From Aquidulcibacter sp. (GTDB lineage: Bacteria; Pseudomonadota; Alphaproteobacteria; Caulobacterales; Aquidulcibacteraceae): a stretch of 64,000 nucleotides of DNA. Position 1 is the stretch's first letter. The number at the start of each line of letters is the position of its first letter. Below the pieces are notes generated by a model. That model saw nothing but the letters and a program-made list of their open reading frames with translations. It did no database searches and was not told the DNA's origin. This document shows positions 10,550 to 17,682 of the stretch, piece by piece. The stretch is taken from positions 186,001 to 250,000 of the forward strand of contig JAPZTJ010000009.1 in the NCBI GenBank assembly GCA_027532555.1. Reading direction: 5' to 3'. The position numbers and the translations under genes are program-made.

Positions 10550-11523
10550 GCCTTCGGCGCTGCTAGCTGCTTCTTTTGCGCGGCTGCACCATAAAACCCA
10601 ACGCGGAAGGGGCCGAACCAGAGAACTTTGCCAAGCCCGCGCCACATCTTGTCATAGGCCCAGGCCAAACGCTCGTGCCGCGCGATCCAAAAGAGCGCGA
10701 CCAAGGGCGCCAGCGCCAAAGCTTGGACCACGCCTTTGATCATCGAAATGACCATCCGGACATAATCCCTGTCGGCGCGATTATACCATTGGCCTGTGGT
10801 GTTATGACCAAAGGCAAAAGCGCGCTTGGTTAGATAAGCCCAGGTCGCGCGGCTTGGCGGCACGTCTTCATAGACCCAAGCATCGTGTGCCCAGCCGAAG
10901 GTGCCAGCGCTGGCAACCACCTCCCGCCACAAAATATCATCTTCGCCGCCGGTTTCATTGGCAGCAGGATTGAAGGGCTCTGTCTTGGTCAAAACGGTGG
11001 CGCGCTTCAACAGGCTGTTGCCACAGCCGTATGGGATCTCAATCAAGCGCGTTGGCCCATCGAGGCGGCGGGAGAAGAAGTTTTGAAAATAGGTGTGGGG
11101 TACAGTGTGCTGCGCGGGCAGGCGGGCCTCGATCGGACCGAAGACCACATCGGCACCTGTTTCTTGTTGCGCGCGGATCAAGTTCGCCAGCCAATCTGGC
11201 TTCGCCACTTCATCATCGTCTAAGAAGGCGACGAACGTCCCGCGTGCCAGACCAACTGCTTTATTGCGTGCATTGGCGACACCTGCTGCGGGCTCTACAG
11301 CATAGGTGAAGGGCGTCTGGCCCGCTTCCTGTGCCAATTGCTCAGCCATGGGTTTGCAGGATTGGTTGGCATCATTGTCGACCAGAATGATCTCCAGCGA
11401 TGGCGCATGCGTCTGCGCCAAAACAGAGCGTACAGCCGCCAAGGCACCGTCCGGGCGGTGAAAGGTGGGTATGATCACGCTGAGGGTGAGCGCTTCTGGT
11501 GCCGATTTGGTCACGACAAACAT
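10546..11523 (-). CDS. Glycosyltransferase family 2 protein
   Basis: 325 residues. GT-A domain in the N-terminal two thirds: [17 protein letters not shown], the [10 protein letters not shown] stretch, and LDDDE as the DXD-type metal/nucleotide-sugar motif; [11 protein letters not shown] resembles the acceptor-site ED region. Near residues 260-290 there is a hydrophobic segment ([18 protein letters not shown]), so the protein is probably held in the inner membrane by its C-terminal part. Sugar and acceptor are unknown; no other glycan genes lie nearby. It sits in the stretch that separates tsaD from gpsA. Confidence 0.87.
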   Translation of the reverse strand: MFVVTKSAPEALTLSVIIPTFHRPDGALAAVRSVLAQTHAPSLEIILVDNDANQSCKPMAEQLAQEAGQTPFTYAVEPAAGVANARNKAVGLARGTFVAFLDDDEVAKPDWLANLIRAQQETGADVVFGPIEARLPAQHTVPHTYFQNFFSRRLDGPTRLIEIPYGCGNSLLKRATVLTKTEPFNPAANETGGEDDILWREVVASAGTFGWAHDAWVYEDVPPSRATWAYLTKRAFAFGHNTTGQWYNRADRDYVRMVISMIKGVVQALALAPLVALFWIARHERLAWAYDKMWRGLGKVLWFGPFRVGFYGAAAQKKQLAAPKA

Positions 11524-11628
11524 GCCTTTTTGGCTGTTAGGGGCGTGAGGTGCCCCCGCATCTAGAAATCCTTATCGCACAAAAGCGTCGCTCATTTCTT
11601 ACCAAGCTTCAGGTTTGGCACATGAAAA

Positions 11629-11657
11629 TGCCGCCAAAGCATCAAGCTTTGGCGGCA
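11629..11657 (-). terminator. Rho-independent terminator of the microprotein gene
   Basis: A perfect 12-bp stem (TGCCGCCAAAGC with its complement) closes a 5-base loop. On the minus strand the stem is followed directly by TTTTC, so it would end a minus-strand transcript coming from the promoter at 11896-11924. No T-run follows on the plus strand. It lies 89 bases after the microprotein stop codon, giving a predicted transcript of roughly 260 bases. Confidence 0.75.
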
Positions 11658-11745
11658 GAGTAGCACGTCCGATTTTGGGGGGGAGACGTGGGGCTTGGAA
11701 AGGGTTTTGGCAAAGCCGAGCCGGGTGGACCCCAGCTTTAAGTGC

Positions 11746-11859
11746 TTAGTAGCCTGCTGCCCGAGCTGCCAACTCACCAATTGGGGTGAGGATAGAAGCG
11801 ACGAGGAAAGTTGCGAGCATCAAGCTCCAAAGGTGTGGGTTCGTATTTGTGTTGGTCAT
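11746..11859 (-). CDS. 37-residue single-pass membrane microprotein, unknown function
   Basis: A short ORF with a Thr/Asn-rich start (MTNTNTNPHLW) and one hydrophobic stretch (SLMLATFLVASILTPIG), ending ELAARAAGY; it would form one membrane helix. The frame extends to 11931, but the added residues lie across the predicted promoter, so the ATG at 11859 is preferred. No strong Shine-Dalgarno is seen (the leader has CTCCCC before ATG), which is a weak point. Support comes from context: a near-consensus promoter 30 bases upstream, a clear terminator downstream, and a TetR-type operator abutting the promoter. Family not recognised. The transcript could instead act as an RNA. Confidence 0.5.
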   Translation of the reverse strand: MTNTNTNPHLWSLMLATFLVASILTPIGELAARAAGY

Positions 11860-11895
11860 GGGGAGGATCCGTTTCTGTTTTGTGTTTATGCAGTC

Positions 11896-11924
11896 TATAT
11901 AGAAAAACGCTGCACGCTTGTCAA
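11896..11924 (-). promoter_or_regulatory. Sigma-70-type promoter of the microprotein gene
   Basis: Reading the minus strand: -35 TTGACA (11924-11919), 17-base spacer, -10 TATATA (11901-11896). Both hexamers and the spacing are close to the general housekeeping consensus. The start of transcription should be near 11889, about 30 bases before the ATG at 11859. Confidence 0.7.
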
Positions 11925-11946
11925 TGAACAATTTGCATATCGTTCA
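11925..11946. promoter_or_regulatory. Putative TetR operator O1 (TGAAC-N12-GTTCA)
   Basis: A 22-bp inverted repeat with arms TGAAC and GTTCA; the symmetry extends to AATGAAC / GTTCATT (26 bp). It directly abuts the -35 hexamer of the microprotein promoter on its upstream side. A second site with the same arms and the same 12-base spacing lies at 12618-12639 in front of tetR, which is why both are assigned to the TetR protein encoded between them. Confidence 0.55.
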
Positions 11947-11964
11947 TTAATTATTGGAAAGGTG

Positions 11965-12001
11965 CAAAAAAGCCCGAGCCTTTCGGGACTCGGGCTCTTT
12001 T
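11965..12001 (-). terminator. Terminator downstream of tetR (likely bidirectional)
   Basis: Stem AGCCCGAG / CTCGGGCT with a short loop, an A-run before it and CTTTT after it on the plus strand; read on the minus strand this gives a stem followed by TTTTTT. It starts 4 bases after the tetR stop codon and separates tetR from the microprotein promoter. Confidence 0.8.
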
Positions 12002-12004
12002 AGA

Positions 12005-12592
12005 TCAGCGCTTCAGCAGGCCCTTGTAGATCAGGTCCATCGTGCCTTCGAGTTCTCGTCGAAGCATGTCGATGCGGAAGCAATTATAGAGTTGCGGATA
12101 GCGGAACTTCATGGTCGTGCATTGGATCATCTCTGCAAGCTCGTCGAGGCTGTCGTGCTGCTCAAACAGACCTTCCGCGATGCCCTCTTCCAACATACGC
12201 ACCAGATAGACACGCTCAACCGCCAAACGTCGATTGGCATAGGCCGGGCGCTCACGCGAGATGGCTTGCGCCAGTTCGAAAATCTTCTTGCTCTCGTCGA
12301 TCAGCTTGAACGTGTGCTCAAGGATCACGCGGTGAAACTCCCGTAGCCGGACACCGGCAGAGCCGCCAGATAACACAACGGCTTTCATCATCGCGTCCTC
12401 GTCACACTCATGCGCAAGCGCGTGGGCTTCGGCAATGTCGAGCTTCGACGGGTAGAATCTGTAAAGATTCCCAGTCGACATCTTGAGGTCAGAGGCGATC
12501 TCCGACATCGTGGTTTTGCTATAGCCGTAATGCTCGAACCGCCGACCTGCGGCTTCCAAGATACGATCGCGGGTTTCTGCTTTCTCATCCAT
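12005..12592 (-). CDS. TetR/AcrR family transcriptional regulator
   Basis: 195 residues from the ATG at 12592. The N-terminal helix-turn-helix reads YSKTTMSEIASDLKMSTGNLYRFYPSKLDI (split here as the TetR_N signature: TTM.EIA...S.GNLY.FY.SK), followed by an all-helical ligand/dimer domain. The frame extends to 12631, but that part would overlap the predicted operator and promoter. The ligand is unknown. Expected targets are its own promoter (site at 12618-12639, over the predicted start of transcription) and the microprotein promoter (site at 11925-11946). It lies between tsaD and gpsA, outside the conserved order. Confidence 0.9.
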   Translation of the reverse strand: MDEKAETRDRILEAAGRRFEHYGYSKTTMSEIASDLKMSTGNLYRFYPSKLDIAEAHALAHECDEDAMMKAVVLSGGSAGVRLREFHRVILEHTFKLIDESKKIFELAQAISRERPAYANRRLAVERVYLVRMLEEGIAEGLFEQHDSLDELAEMIQCTTMKFRYPQLYNCFRIDMLRRELEGTMDLIYKGLLKR

Positions 12593-12617
12593 GCGAAACC
12601 CTTTAGACTGGAAATGA

Positions 12618-12639
12618 TGAACAATCAACAAAATGTTCA
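12618..12639. promoter_or_regulatory. Putative TetR operator O2 (TGAACA-N10-TGTTCA)
   Basis: A 22-bp inverted repeat with 6-bp arms, sharing the TGAAC-N12-GTTCA frame of the site at 11925-11946. It lies 26 bases upstream of the tetR ATG and just downstream of the predicted tetR -10 element, i.e. over the transcription start, the usual place for autorepression. Confidence 0.6.
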
Positions 12640-12642
12640 GTT

Positions 12643-12676
12643 TTTATAAACTTGACGGCTGCGTCAAATTTACACA
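12643..12676. promoter_or_regulatory. Overlapping divergent promoters of tetR and gpsA
   Basis: A palindrome TTGACG-GCTG-CGTCAA (12652-12667) supplies a TTGACG -35 hexamer on each strand. On the minus strand a TATAAA (12648-12643) follows after 13 bases and would serve tetR; on the plus strand TACACA (12671-12676) follows after 13 bases and would serve gpsA. The 13-base hexamer spacing is at the short end of what Caulobacter-type promoters allow, so this is tentative. Confidence 0.4.
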
Positions 12677-12693
12677 GGGGAAGCAGGCTTAAA

Positions 12694-13686
12694 ATGGCGC
12701 AAATTGGCATCCTAGGAGCAGGGGCTTGGGGCACCGCTTTGGCGCAAGTTGCTGCAACGGCCGGGCACGATGTCTGCCTTTGGGCGCTGGAGCCTGAAGT
12801 GCTGGACAGCATTCGGACTTCGGGCGAAAATAGTCTTTTCTTGCCGCAAGTTAAGCTCTCGCCACGCATCCGGGCCACTGGGCATTTGCCTGACCTGGCC
12901 ACAGCCGACGCTATTCTAGCGGTGGTACCTGCCCAGTTCATGCGCCAGACCTTGACCGCGCTCGCACCCCATGTGCGCGCAGGCACGCCCATCGTTCTAT
13001 GCTCAAAAGGGATTGAGCAAGGCACCCAGAAACTAATGACGGACGTGCTGGCCGAAGTTTTGCCCAACTGCGTCGGTGCGGTTTTGTCGGGGCCAAGCTT
13101 TGCAAAGGACGTTGCCATCGGTCTGCCAACAGCCGTCACCTTGGCTTGCAGCGACGCGAGTGTTGGCGCGCGCTTGGTCGACTTAATCGGCATTGCGACC
13201 TTTAGACCCTATTTGGCGACTGATCTTGTTGGCGCGGAAATCGGAGGCGCGGTCAAAAACGTCTTGGCCATCGCTTGTGGGATGGCGGAGGGCCGGGGCT
13301 TGGGGGAGAGTGCCCGTGCTGCTTTGATCACGCGTGGCTTTGCCGAAATGACCCGTCTTGGCATTGCCATGGGTGCAGACGCCCGCACTTTGGCGGGCCT
13401 GTGCGGCTTAGGTGATTTGGTCCTGACCTGCTCTAGCGCCACCTCGCGCAACTTCGCTTTGGGTTATGCCCTGGGCCAGGGGCAGAGCCTCCAAGAAGCC
13501 ACAGCGGGCAAACGCAGTATTGCCGAAGGGGCCTCAACCGCCCCCGCGCTCCTTGAACTTGCCGCCAGCAAGGGCGTTGCCATGCCGATTTGTGAAGCCG
13601 TCGCTGCCATCTTGGCTGGACGCGTGGATGTGGCACAGGCCATTGGAAAGCTTCTTTCGCGGCCATTCAAGGTGGAGGCAGACTAA
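12694..13686 (+). CDS. gpsA: Glycerol-3-phosphate dehydrogenase [NAD(P)+]
   Basis: 330 residues. Reduces dihydroxyacetone phosphate to sn-glycerol 3-phosphate for phospholipid synthesis. N-terminal Rossmann motif [27 protein letters not shown], and the catalytic Lys in [27 protein letters not shown] motif in the C-terminal domain. The ATG at 12694 follows an AGCAGG; an in-frame TTG at 12652 is an unlikely start. Its stop overlaps the start of the YciI gene (TAATG). Confidence 0.96.
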   Translation: MAQIGILGAGAWGTALAQVAATAGHDVCLWALEPEVLDSIRTSGENSLFLPQVKLSPRIRATGHLPDLATADAILAVVPAQFMRQTLTALAPHVRAGTPIVLCSKGIEQGTQKLMTDVLAEVLPNCVGAVLSGPSFAKDVAIGLPTAVTLACSDASVGARLVDLIGIATFRPYLATDLVGAEIGGAVKNVLAIACGMAEGRGLGESARAALITRGFAEMTRLGIAMGADARTLAGLCGLGDLVLTCSSATSRNFALGYALGQGQSLQEATAGKRSIAEGASTAPALLELAASKGVAMPICEAVAAILAGRVDVAQAIGKLLSRPFKVEAD

Positions 13687-13973
13687 TGACTTTATTTCTT
13701 TTGACATGCTTGGATCATGAAGGTGCCTTGGATAAGCGCTTGGCCACCCGCCCCGCGCATCTGGACTATGTCGCCACGTTTGGCGCCTCCGTGAAATTAG
13801 CCGGGCCCGTTTTGAACGCCCCAGACGGTGGGCCCATCGGCTCGCACTTTATCTTGGATGTGGCGGATCAAGCGGCAGTGGAGGCCTTTGCCGCCAACGA
13901 TCCCTACGCCCTCGCAGGCGTGTTTAAGTCCCATACGATCCTTCCGTTCCGGGTGGTGGTGGGGAATCTCTGA
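13686..13973 (+). CDS. YciI family protein
   Basis: 95 residues, one ferredoxin-like alpha/beta domain with the YciI features: a conserved HLDY near residue 24 (putative active-site His), the GP...DGGPIGSHFILD centre and AFAANDPY. Family function is not settled, though a hydrolase or dehydrochlorinase-like role has been proposed for some members. Starts on the last base of gpsA (TAATG overlap), the usual neighbour in this group. Confidence 0.85.
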   Translation: MTLFLLTCLDHEGALDKRLATRPAHLDYVATFGASVKLAGPVLNAPDGGPIGSHFILDVADQAAVEAFAANDPYALAGVFKSHTILPFRVVVGNL

Positions 13974-13988
13974 AGGGCGCATTTGAAG

Positions 13989-14025
13989 CCCCTCTCCCCA
14001 TGGGAGAGGGGTTGGGGTGAGGGCC
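13989..14025 (+). repeat. G/C-rich intergenic repeat, copy 1
   Basis: CCCCTCTCCC followed by its inverted complement and then GGTTGGGGTGAGGG. Short repeats of this look (a small CTCTCCC hairpin plus a GGGGTGAGGG tail) are widespread between genes of many proteobacteria. An inverted, diverged copy lies 72 bases further on. Confidence 0.65.
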
Positions 14026-14096
14026 TTACACTCACCTTGTTGACGAGCGCGTTGAGCAGCTTTCATGGCACTGAGCCACGCGCCCTTGCGCAAAAT

Positions 14097-14143
14097 CCCC
14101 CTCACCCCCGCCCCCTCTCCCCCCAAGGGGGCGAGGGGAGAGC
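14097..14143 (-). repeat. G/C-rich intergenic repeat, copy 2 (inverted)
   Basis: Read on the minus strand it has the same order as copy 1: a CTCTCCCC-type hairpin around CCCCCTTGGGGG and a GGGGGTGAGG tail. With copy 1 it makes an inverted pair filling the gap between the YciI gene and the convergent acylase gene; it may also act as a terminator for both. Confidence 0.65.
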
Positions 14144-14149
14144 GCCTGC

Positions 14150-16480
14150 TCACCGAGCCGGCGTCACCTTAATCACATGCTCCGCTTCCTGCATGACCCG
14201 CGCGCGTGTCCAAACAAAGGGCACATAGCGGCCGCTGGCCCAGAGCGGAAACAGATCGCGATAGTGCGGGCTTGATGGATCGCCGGATTGGCCGGGATTA
14301 TTGATCACGACGCTATTGTCCCAAGCGCCCACATCCATAACCAAACGCACAGAGGGGCCAGCCGCGAACTTGTAATCACCGGTCCAGCTCGTCGCATTAG
14401 GTGTGGAGTTGCTGCCGCCAATGGGAAGCGGACCCACACGACGCTCCGCATCCCGGCCGGGGATAGGCAGAGCAGGCTTGAAGTCGGCTTGATGCAAGGT
14501 TCCCCAGCGCCACTGACGAGCATCTGGCCTTAAGAGACGTTCAGTTTCTGCCCAAGCTGCACCGAGCGACTCAAGAAGGATCTCGCCGCGCAACTTGGCA
14601 GGATCTGGACCCAGCAACGTGCCAGCTTCCAAAACAGGAATGACAGAGGTTGCAGGCGGGCGGCCAAAATTGGCGCGCGATGCTTCTGGAACCAAATGCT
14701 TCACCGCACTCTCGCCCAGATAGCGGCCAGCCCAGACCTCAAACAAAGCCGCACTGGCAGAGTCTGCGCCCATATAGCCATCCCAGCCAATTAAAAGCGA
14801 AAGGGCCGAGACTTCAGCCGGGTTTCTGCCCTTGAGGTCTTTCAGCAATCCCACAGTTCGGCGCGCAAACGGTGAGGTGACGTCATTTTGCAAAGCCATG
14901 GCATCGGTGATGCCAAACTTGGGCTTGTCGCGGATCACTTCTTGGATACGCGTGACGCGGCTGGCATCAGCCCATTCCAAAGCAAGCAGATAGGGATAGC
15001 CAGCAGGCACATTCATTTCATTGGCGGTCGCGATCCAGCCCTCTTTCGGATTGTGTTTGATTGGCATGAGCGCGGGATCAAGAAGGCCTGTCCAGCGATA
15101 GGTTTCGCCCGCTGGCACTGGCAGCAGGCCATCACCTGCATTGCGCTTAGGAACAAATCCACCCGGAGCCCAGCCGATCTCGCCCTTCTTGTCGGCATAG
15201 AGCAGATTTAGAGGGGGTGCGCCCCAATGATTGCGCGCTACCAGAAACTCATCCCAAGACTTAGCTTTGAAGGCCCATGCGGCATTGAAATAGGCAGAGC
15301 CACCGGGCTGGTTCCAAGTCGTGCGCAGGGCGAAACTGCGCTGGGTCGCGGGGTCTTCGTAAAGAATGGGACCGTCAGCGCTGAACTTTAGCGTCACTTC
15401 TTGGGGCGCTTGCCCCTTGACCTCTATGGTTTCGCGGACCTGCGTAAGCAGGACCTTGGCGTCGTTGACGACCAAATCTTGTTGATCAATCGCAAAGATC
15501 GTCAGAGCCCAAGCGATTTCGCCATTATGGCCAAAGCTGATGCCCGGCAGCGCAGGCTCGCCTGCACCAGCGAGCTTTAGTTCGGGCGTATCAATGTGCG
15601 AGAGATAGCGCAGATTGGGGATGGATTGCGCACGATGTGGGTCATTAGCCAGAATGGGCCGACCGGTGGCGCTGCGTTCCGGGCCGATCACCCAATTGTT
15701 GGAGCCTTCTTGGCTCTCCGTGTCTCGGCTCGCCATCACCAAGACCTTGCCGTCAAACTTCACATCGCTGGTGCCAAGCGTAAAGGTATCAAGGACGTTT
15801 TGCGGAATGCTGCAAGGGTCGACGCCTTTGGGGATGGTGACTTCTGTTGCAGGCTCCAGCCTGCGCCGCATTGGTTCCAACTTCACATCGCCACCACAAA
15901 GCGCGCGAGCGCGGGCGACTTCACTCGTCAGGTTTGACGCCAATGCGTTGGAGCGAATGCGCACCACATCATCGGCCTGCCACCGCTCTGGTTTGGTCCC
16001 GGTTGCCACAAATTCGAGGGGGAGCTTTTGTTGGCCGCGCTCGGTCTCTGCGATGTAGGCATTGATGCCCGCGACAAAACCTTCGGTCCAATCCTTGGCA
16101 TCGGCTGGATAGGCCTTCCATTCGGCTGCCATATCGCCGCGATAGAGGAGCAAGCGCGACGCGCGGTCTTGCTCAACATAGGAGGGCCCAAAGCTGGCAG
16201 CGAGACGACCTAGACCGCGTTTACGCCAAAGATCGATCTGCCACAGCCGATCCCGTGCCACGGCATAGCCTTGTAAGAAAAACCCATCACGCGCGGTGGC
16301 CGCATAAATATGGGGAAAACCTGCGCGATCAATGATGATCTCACCGGCTTGAGAAAGGCCCGGCAAATTCCGCGATTCTTGGGTCACGCTGGGTGCCAAG
16401 TTCTGCGCTAAGTTCTGCGCTTGTGCTTGGCCTGCGACCAACAAGGTCAGCAAGATTGGCTGCATCATCCAAGACTTCAT
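14150..16480 (-). CDS. Penicillin acylase family Ntn-hydrolase (AHL/beta-lactam/amide acylase)
   Basis: 776 residues with an N-terminal signal peptide (QPILLTLLVAGQAQA). The precursor shows a small-subunit part (DRAGFPHIYA, GYAVARDRLWQIDLWRR-like region) and the autocleavage site with the N-terminal nucleophile Ser in QEGSNNWVIGP at about residue 260, followed by LANDPHR, the conserved family block. The mature enzyme would be a periplasmic heterodimer that cleaves an amide bond; members include penicillin, cephalosporin and acyl-homoserine-lactone acylases, and substrate cannot be told. It heads toward a group of oxidoreductase and small-molecule genes to the right (16.5-20.4 kb). Confidence 0.9.
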   Translation of the reverse strand: MKSWMMQPILLTLLVAGQAQAQNLAQNLAPSVTQESRNLPGLSQAGEIIIDRAGFPHIYAATARDGFFLQGYAVARDRLWQIDLWRKRGLGRLAASFGPSYVEQDRASRLLLYRGDMAAEWKAYPADAKDWTEGFVAGINAYIAETERGQQKLPLEFVATGTKPERWQADDVVRIRSNALASNLTSEVARARALCGGDVKLEPMRRRLEPATEVTIPKGVDPCSIPQNVLDTFTLGTSDVKFDGKVLVMASRDTESQEGSNNWVIGPERSATGRPILANDPHRAQSIPNLRYLSHIDTPELKLAGAGEPALPGISFGHNGEIAWALTIFAIDQQDLVVNDAKVLLTQVRETIEVKGQAPQEVTLKFSADGPILYEDPATQRSFALRTTWNQPGGSAYFNAAWAFKAKSWDEFLVARNHWGAPPLNLLYADKKGEIGWAPGGFVPKRNAGDGLLPVPAGETYRWTGLLDPALMPIKHNPKEGWIATANEMNVPAGYPYLLALEWADASRVTRIQEVIRDKPKFGITDAMALQNDVTSPFARRTVGLLKDLKGRNPAEVSALSLLIGWDGYMGADSASAALFEVWAGRYLGESAVKHLVPEASRANFGRPPATSVIPVLEAGTLLGPDPAKLRGEILLESLGAAWAETERLLRPDARQWRWGTLHQADFKPALPIPGRDAERRVGPLPIGGSNSTPNATSWTGDYKFAAGPSVRLVMDVGAWDNSVVINNPGQSGDPSSPHYRDLFPLWASGRYVPFVWTRARVMQEAEHVIKVTPAR

Positions 16481-16516
16481 CGCATACTCTCCGTGCCACT
16501 TAGGCAGCCAGCCTAA

Positions 16517-17308
16517 TCAGGGTCCGGTGAAAAGACCATGCGGCATCGCCTCATTCAATTTGAAGTCGCGCCAGACGATCTCATTCTGCTTGACGCCATT
16601 GTAATAGAGGCGGATGCGACCGGGCTGGACCCATGACAGGCCGGGTTTTTGGTAGAAGTTGGAATAAATGCGCTCATGCCAGCCGCGCGGCGTGGCAAAC
16701 CCAACAGAGAGAACCGCATAATCAGCACGCGATATGCCAAACAATGTCTTCGCTCCGGTGGGGTCTGTCACTTCGATCCGGTAAACCGGTTGGCCATCGA
16801 CCAGATCATCGGGCTGGCGGGCCAAGCTAAAGCCTTGGTCCAACGCAAAACGGATGACGCCAAAGCCAAAATTCTCCGCCCATTGCTTATCCGCAGCCGA
16901 AGGCGGCAAGACCCCGTCTGGCCCATAGGTTCGGCTGCCATCAAAGGCCAAGAAGGTCACGACCTTGCCATCGCGACGGCTCTCGATGCGCACTTTGCCG
17001 TCGGCATTGTGGGCTTGGGGTTTAAACTCTGGATACACCCGCCACATCCTGTGGCTTTCATTGATCAAAGGCGTGCCGTCTGGGGCGTAAAAGGTGGCAT
17101 AGCCCTCCAGATACAAGGTCGCAGGCCGTCGCCAACTTTCCCCGCCTGCTTGGGCCGTCGCGCGTTCGACAATCGTGCGCGCACTTAGGGCTGGATTTTC
17201 CATCCGCGCAGCGACCAATGGCTGATCCGGCCCGGGCGGCGGTAAGCCTTTTGCCCAAGCTGATCCTGCCAAGACGATTGCTAAGCCGAAGGAGAAGAGC
17301 GCGCGCAT
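16517..17308 (-). CDS. Secreted protein of unknown function
   Basis: 263 residues with a signal peptide (RALFSFGLAIVLAGSAWA). The rest is beta-rich with aromatic-containing strands (LYLEGYATFYAPDG, HRMWRVYPEF, VVTFLAFDGSRTYGPDG, YRIEVTDPTG, RIRLYYNGVKQNEIVWRDFKLNE), which looks like a curved-sheet, LolA/LppX-like lipid-binding fold, but this is inference from pattern only and no family was recognised. Its ATG overlaps the stop of the DUF1330 gene (ATGA), so the two are co-translated. Possibly periplasmic. Confidence 0.7.
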   Translation of the reverse strand: MRALFSFGLAIVLAGSAWAKGLPPPGPDQPLVAARMENPALSARTIVERATAQAGGESWRRPATLYLEGYATFYAPDGTPLINESHRMWRVYPEFKPQAHNADGKVRIESRRDGKVVTFLAFDGSRTYGPDGVLPPSAADKQWAENFGFGVIRFALDQGFSLARQPDDLVDGQPVYRIEVTDPTGAKTLFGISRADYAVLSVGFATPRGWHERIYSNFYQKPGLSWVQPGRIRLYYNGVKQNEIVWRDFKLNEAMPHGLFTGP

Positions 17309-17601
17309 CAGGCGATCTCCACCACTTGCACGTCAGCTTCGGAAATGGCCTGGCGTGCTGCTTTTAGGGGCTGATACTCGGGGCTATTCCAGAACGCCTC
17401 GATCGCGGCTTTGTTGGGCCATTCAGAGACCACAGCCGCTAGGCCGTTGGCGCGCGGGCCTTCAAAGCTCTCGCAGCCCGGACCGCGCACAATATATTTA
17501 CCGCCGAAGCGCGCAATCAAAGCCGCCGTCGGCTTGCCGTAAACTTCCAGAAACTGCTCGCGATCATGAACCCGCACCGTGACGATCATATAGGCTGGCA
17601 T
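17308..17601 (-). CDS. DUF1330 family protein
   Basis: 97 residues from the ATG at 17601 (MPAYMIVTVRV); the longer frame to 17682 overlaps the divergent promoter region. A dimeric ferredoxin-like alpha/beta barrel domain with the family pattern DREQFLEVYGKPTAALIARFGGKYIVRG near the N-terminus and EWPNKAAIEAFWNSPEYQPLKAAR near the C-terminus. Function of the family is unknown. Divergent from the VOC gene; co-operonic with the secreted unknown. Confidence 0.88.
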   Translation of the reverse strand: MPAYMIVTVRVHDREQFLEVYGKPTAALIARFGGKYIVRGPGCESFEGPRANGLAAVVSEWPNKAAIEAFWNSPEYQPLKAARQAISEADVQVVEIA

Positions 17602-17646
17602 AGGTCCGTCCTCGACTCTTTGTTTGGTTGCTTCCATAATTTCCGC

Positions 17647-17662
17647 AAAAGATATATCCATT
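17647..17662. promoter_or_regulatory. GATATATC palindrome between DUF1330 and VOC genes
   Basis: The core GATATATC (17651-17658) is embedded in AAAGATATATCCAT. A closely similar element (AAAGGATATATCATT) precedes the membrane-protein gene at 19668. Both lie in short AT-rich stretches before the first gene of a unit; they may be sites for a shared regulator, which is not encoded in the window. Confidence 0.35.
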
Positions 17663-17682
17663 GCTTTATAGGGAGGAAGCAA

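Noticed and set aside
11592..11780. 62-codon minus-strand ORF
   Set aside because: It spans the terminator hairpin at 11629-11657 and overlaps the better supported 37-codon frame.
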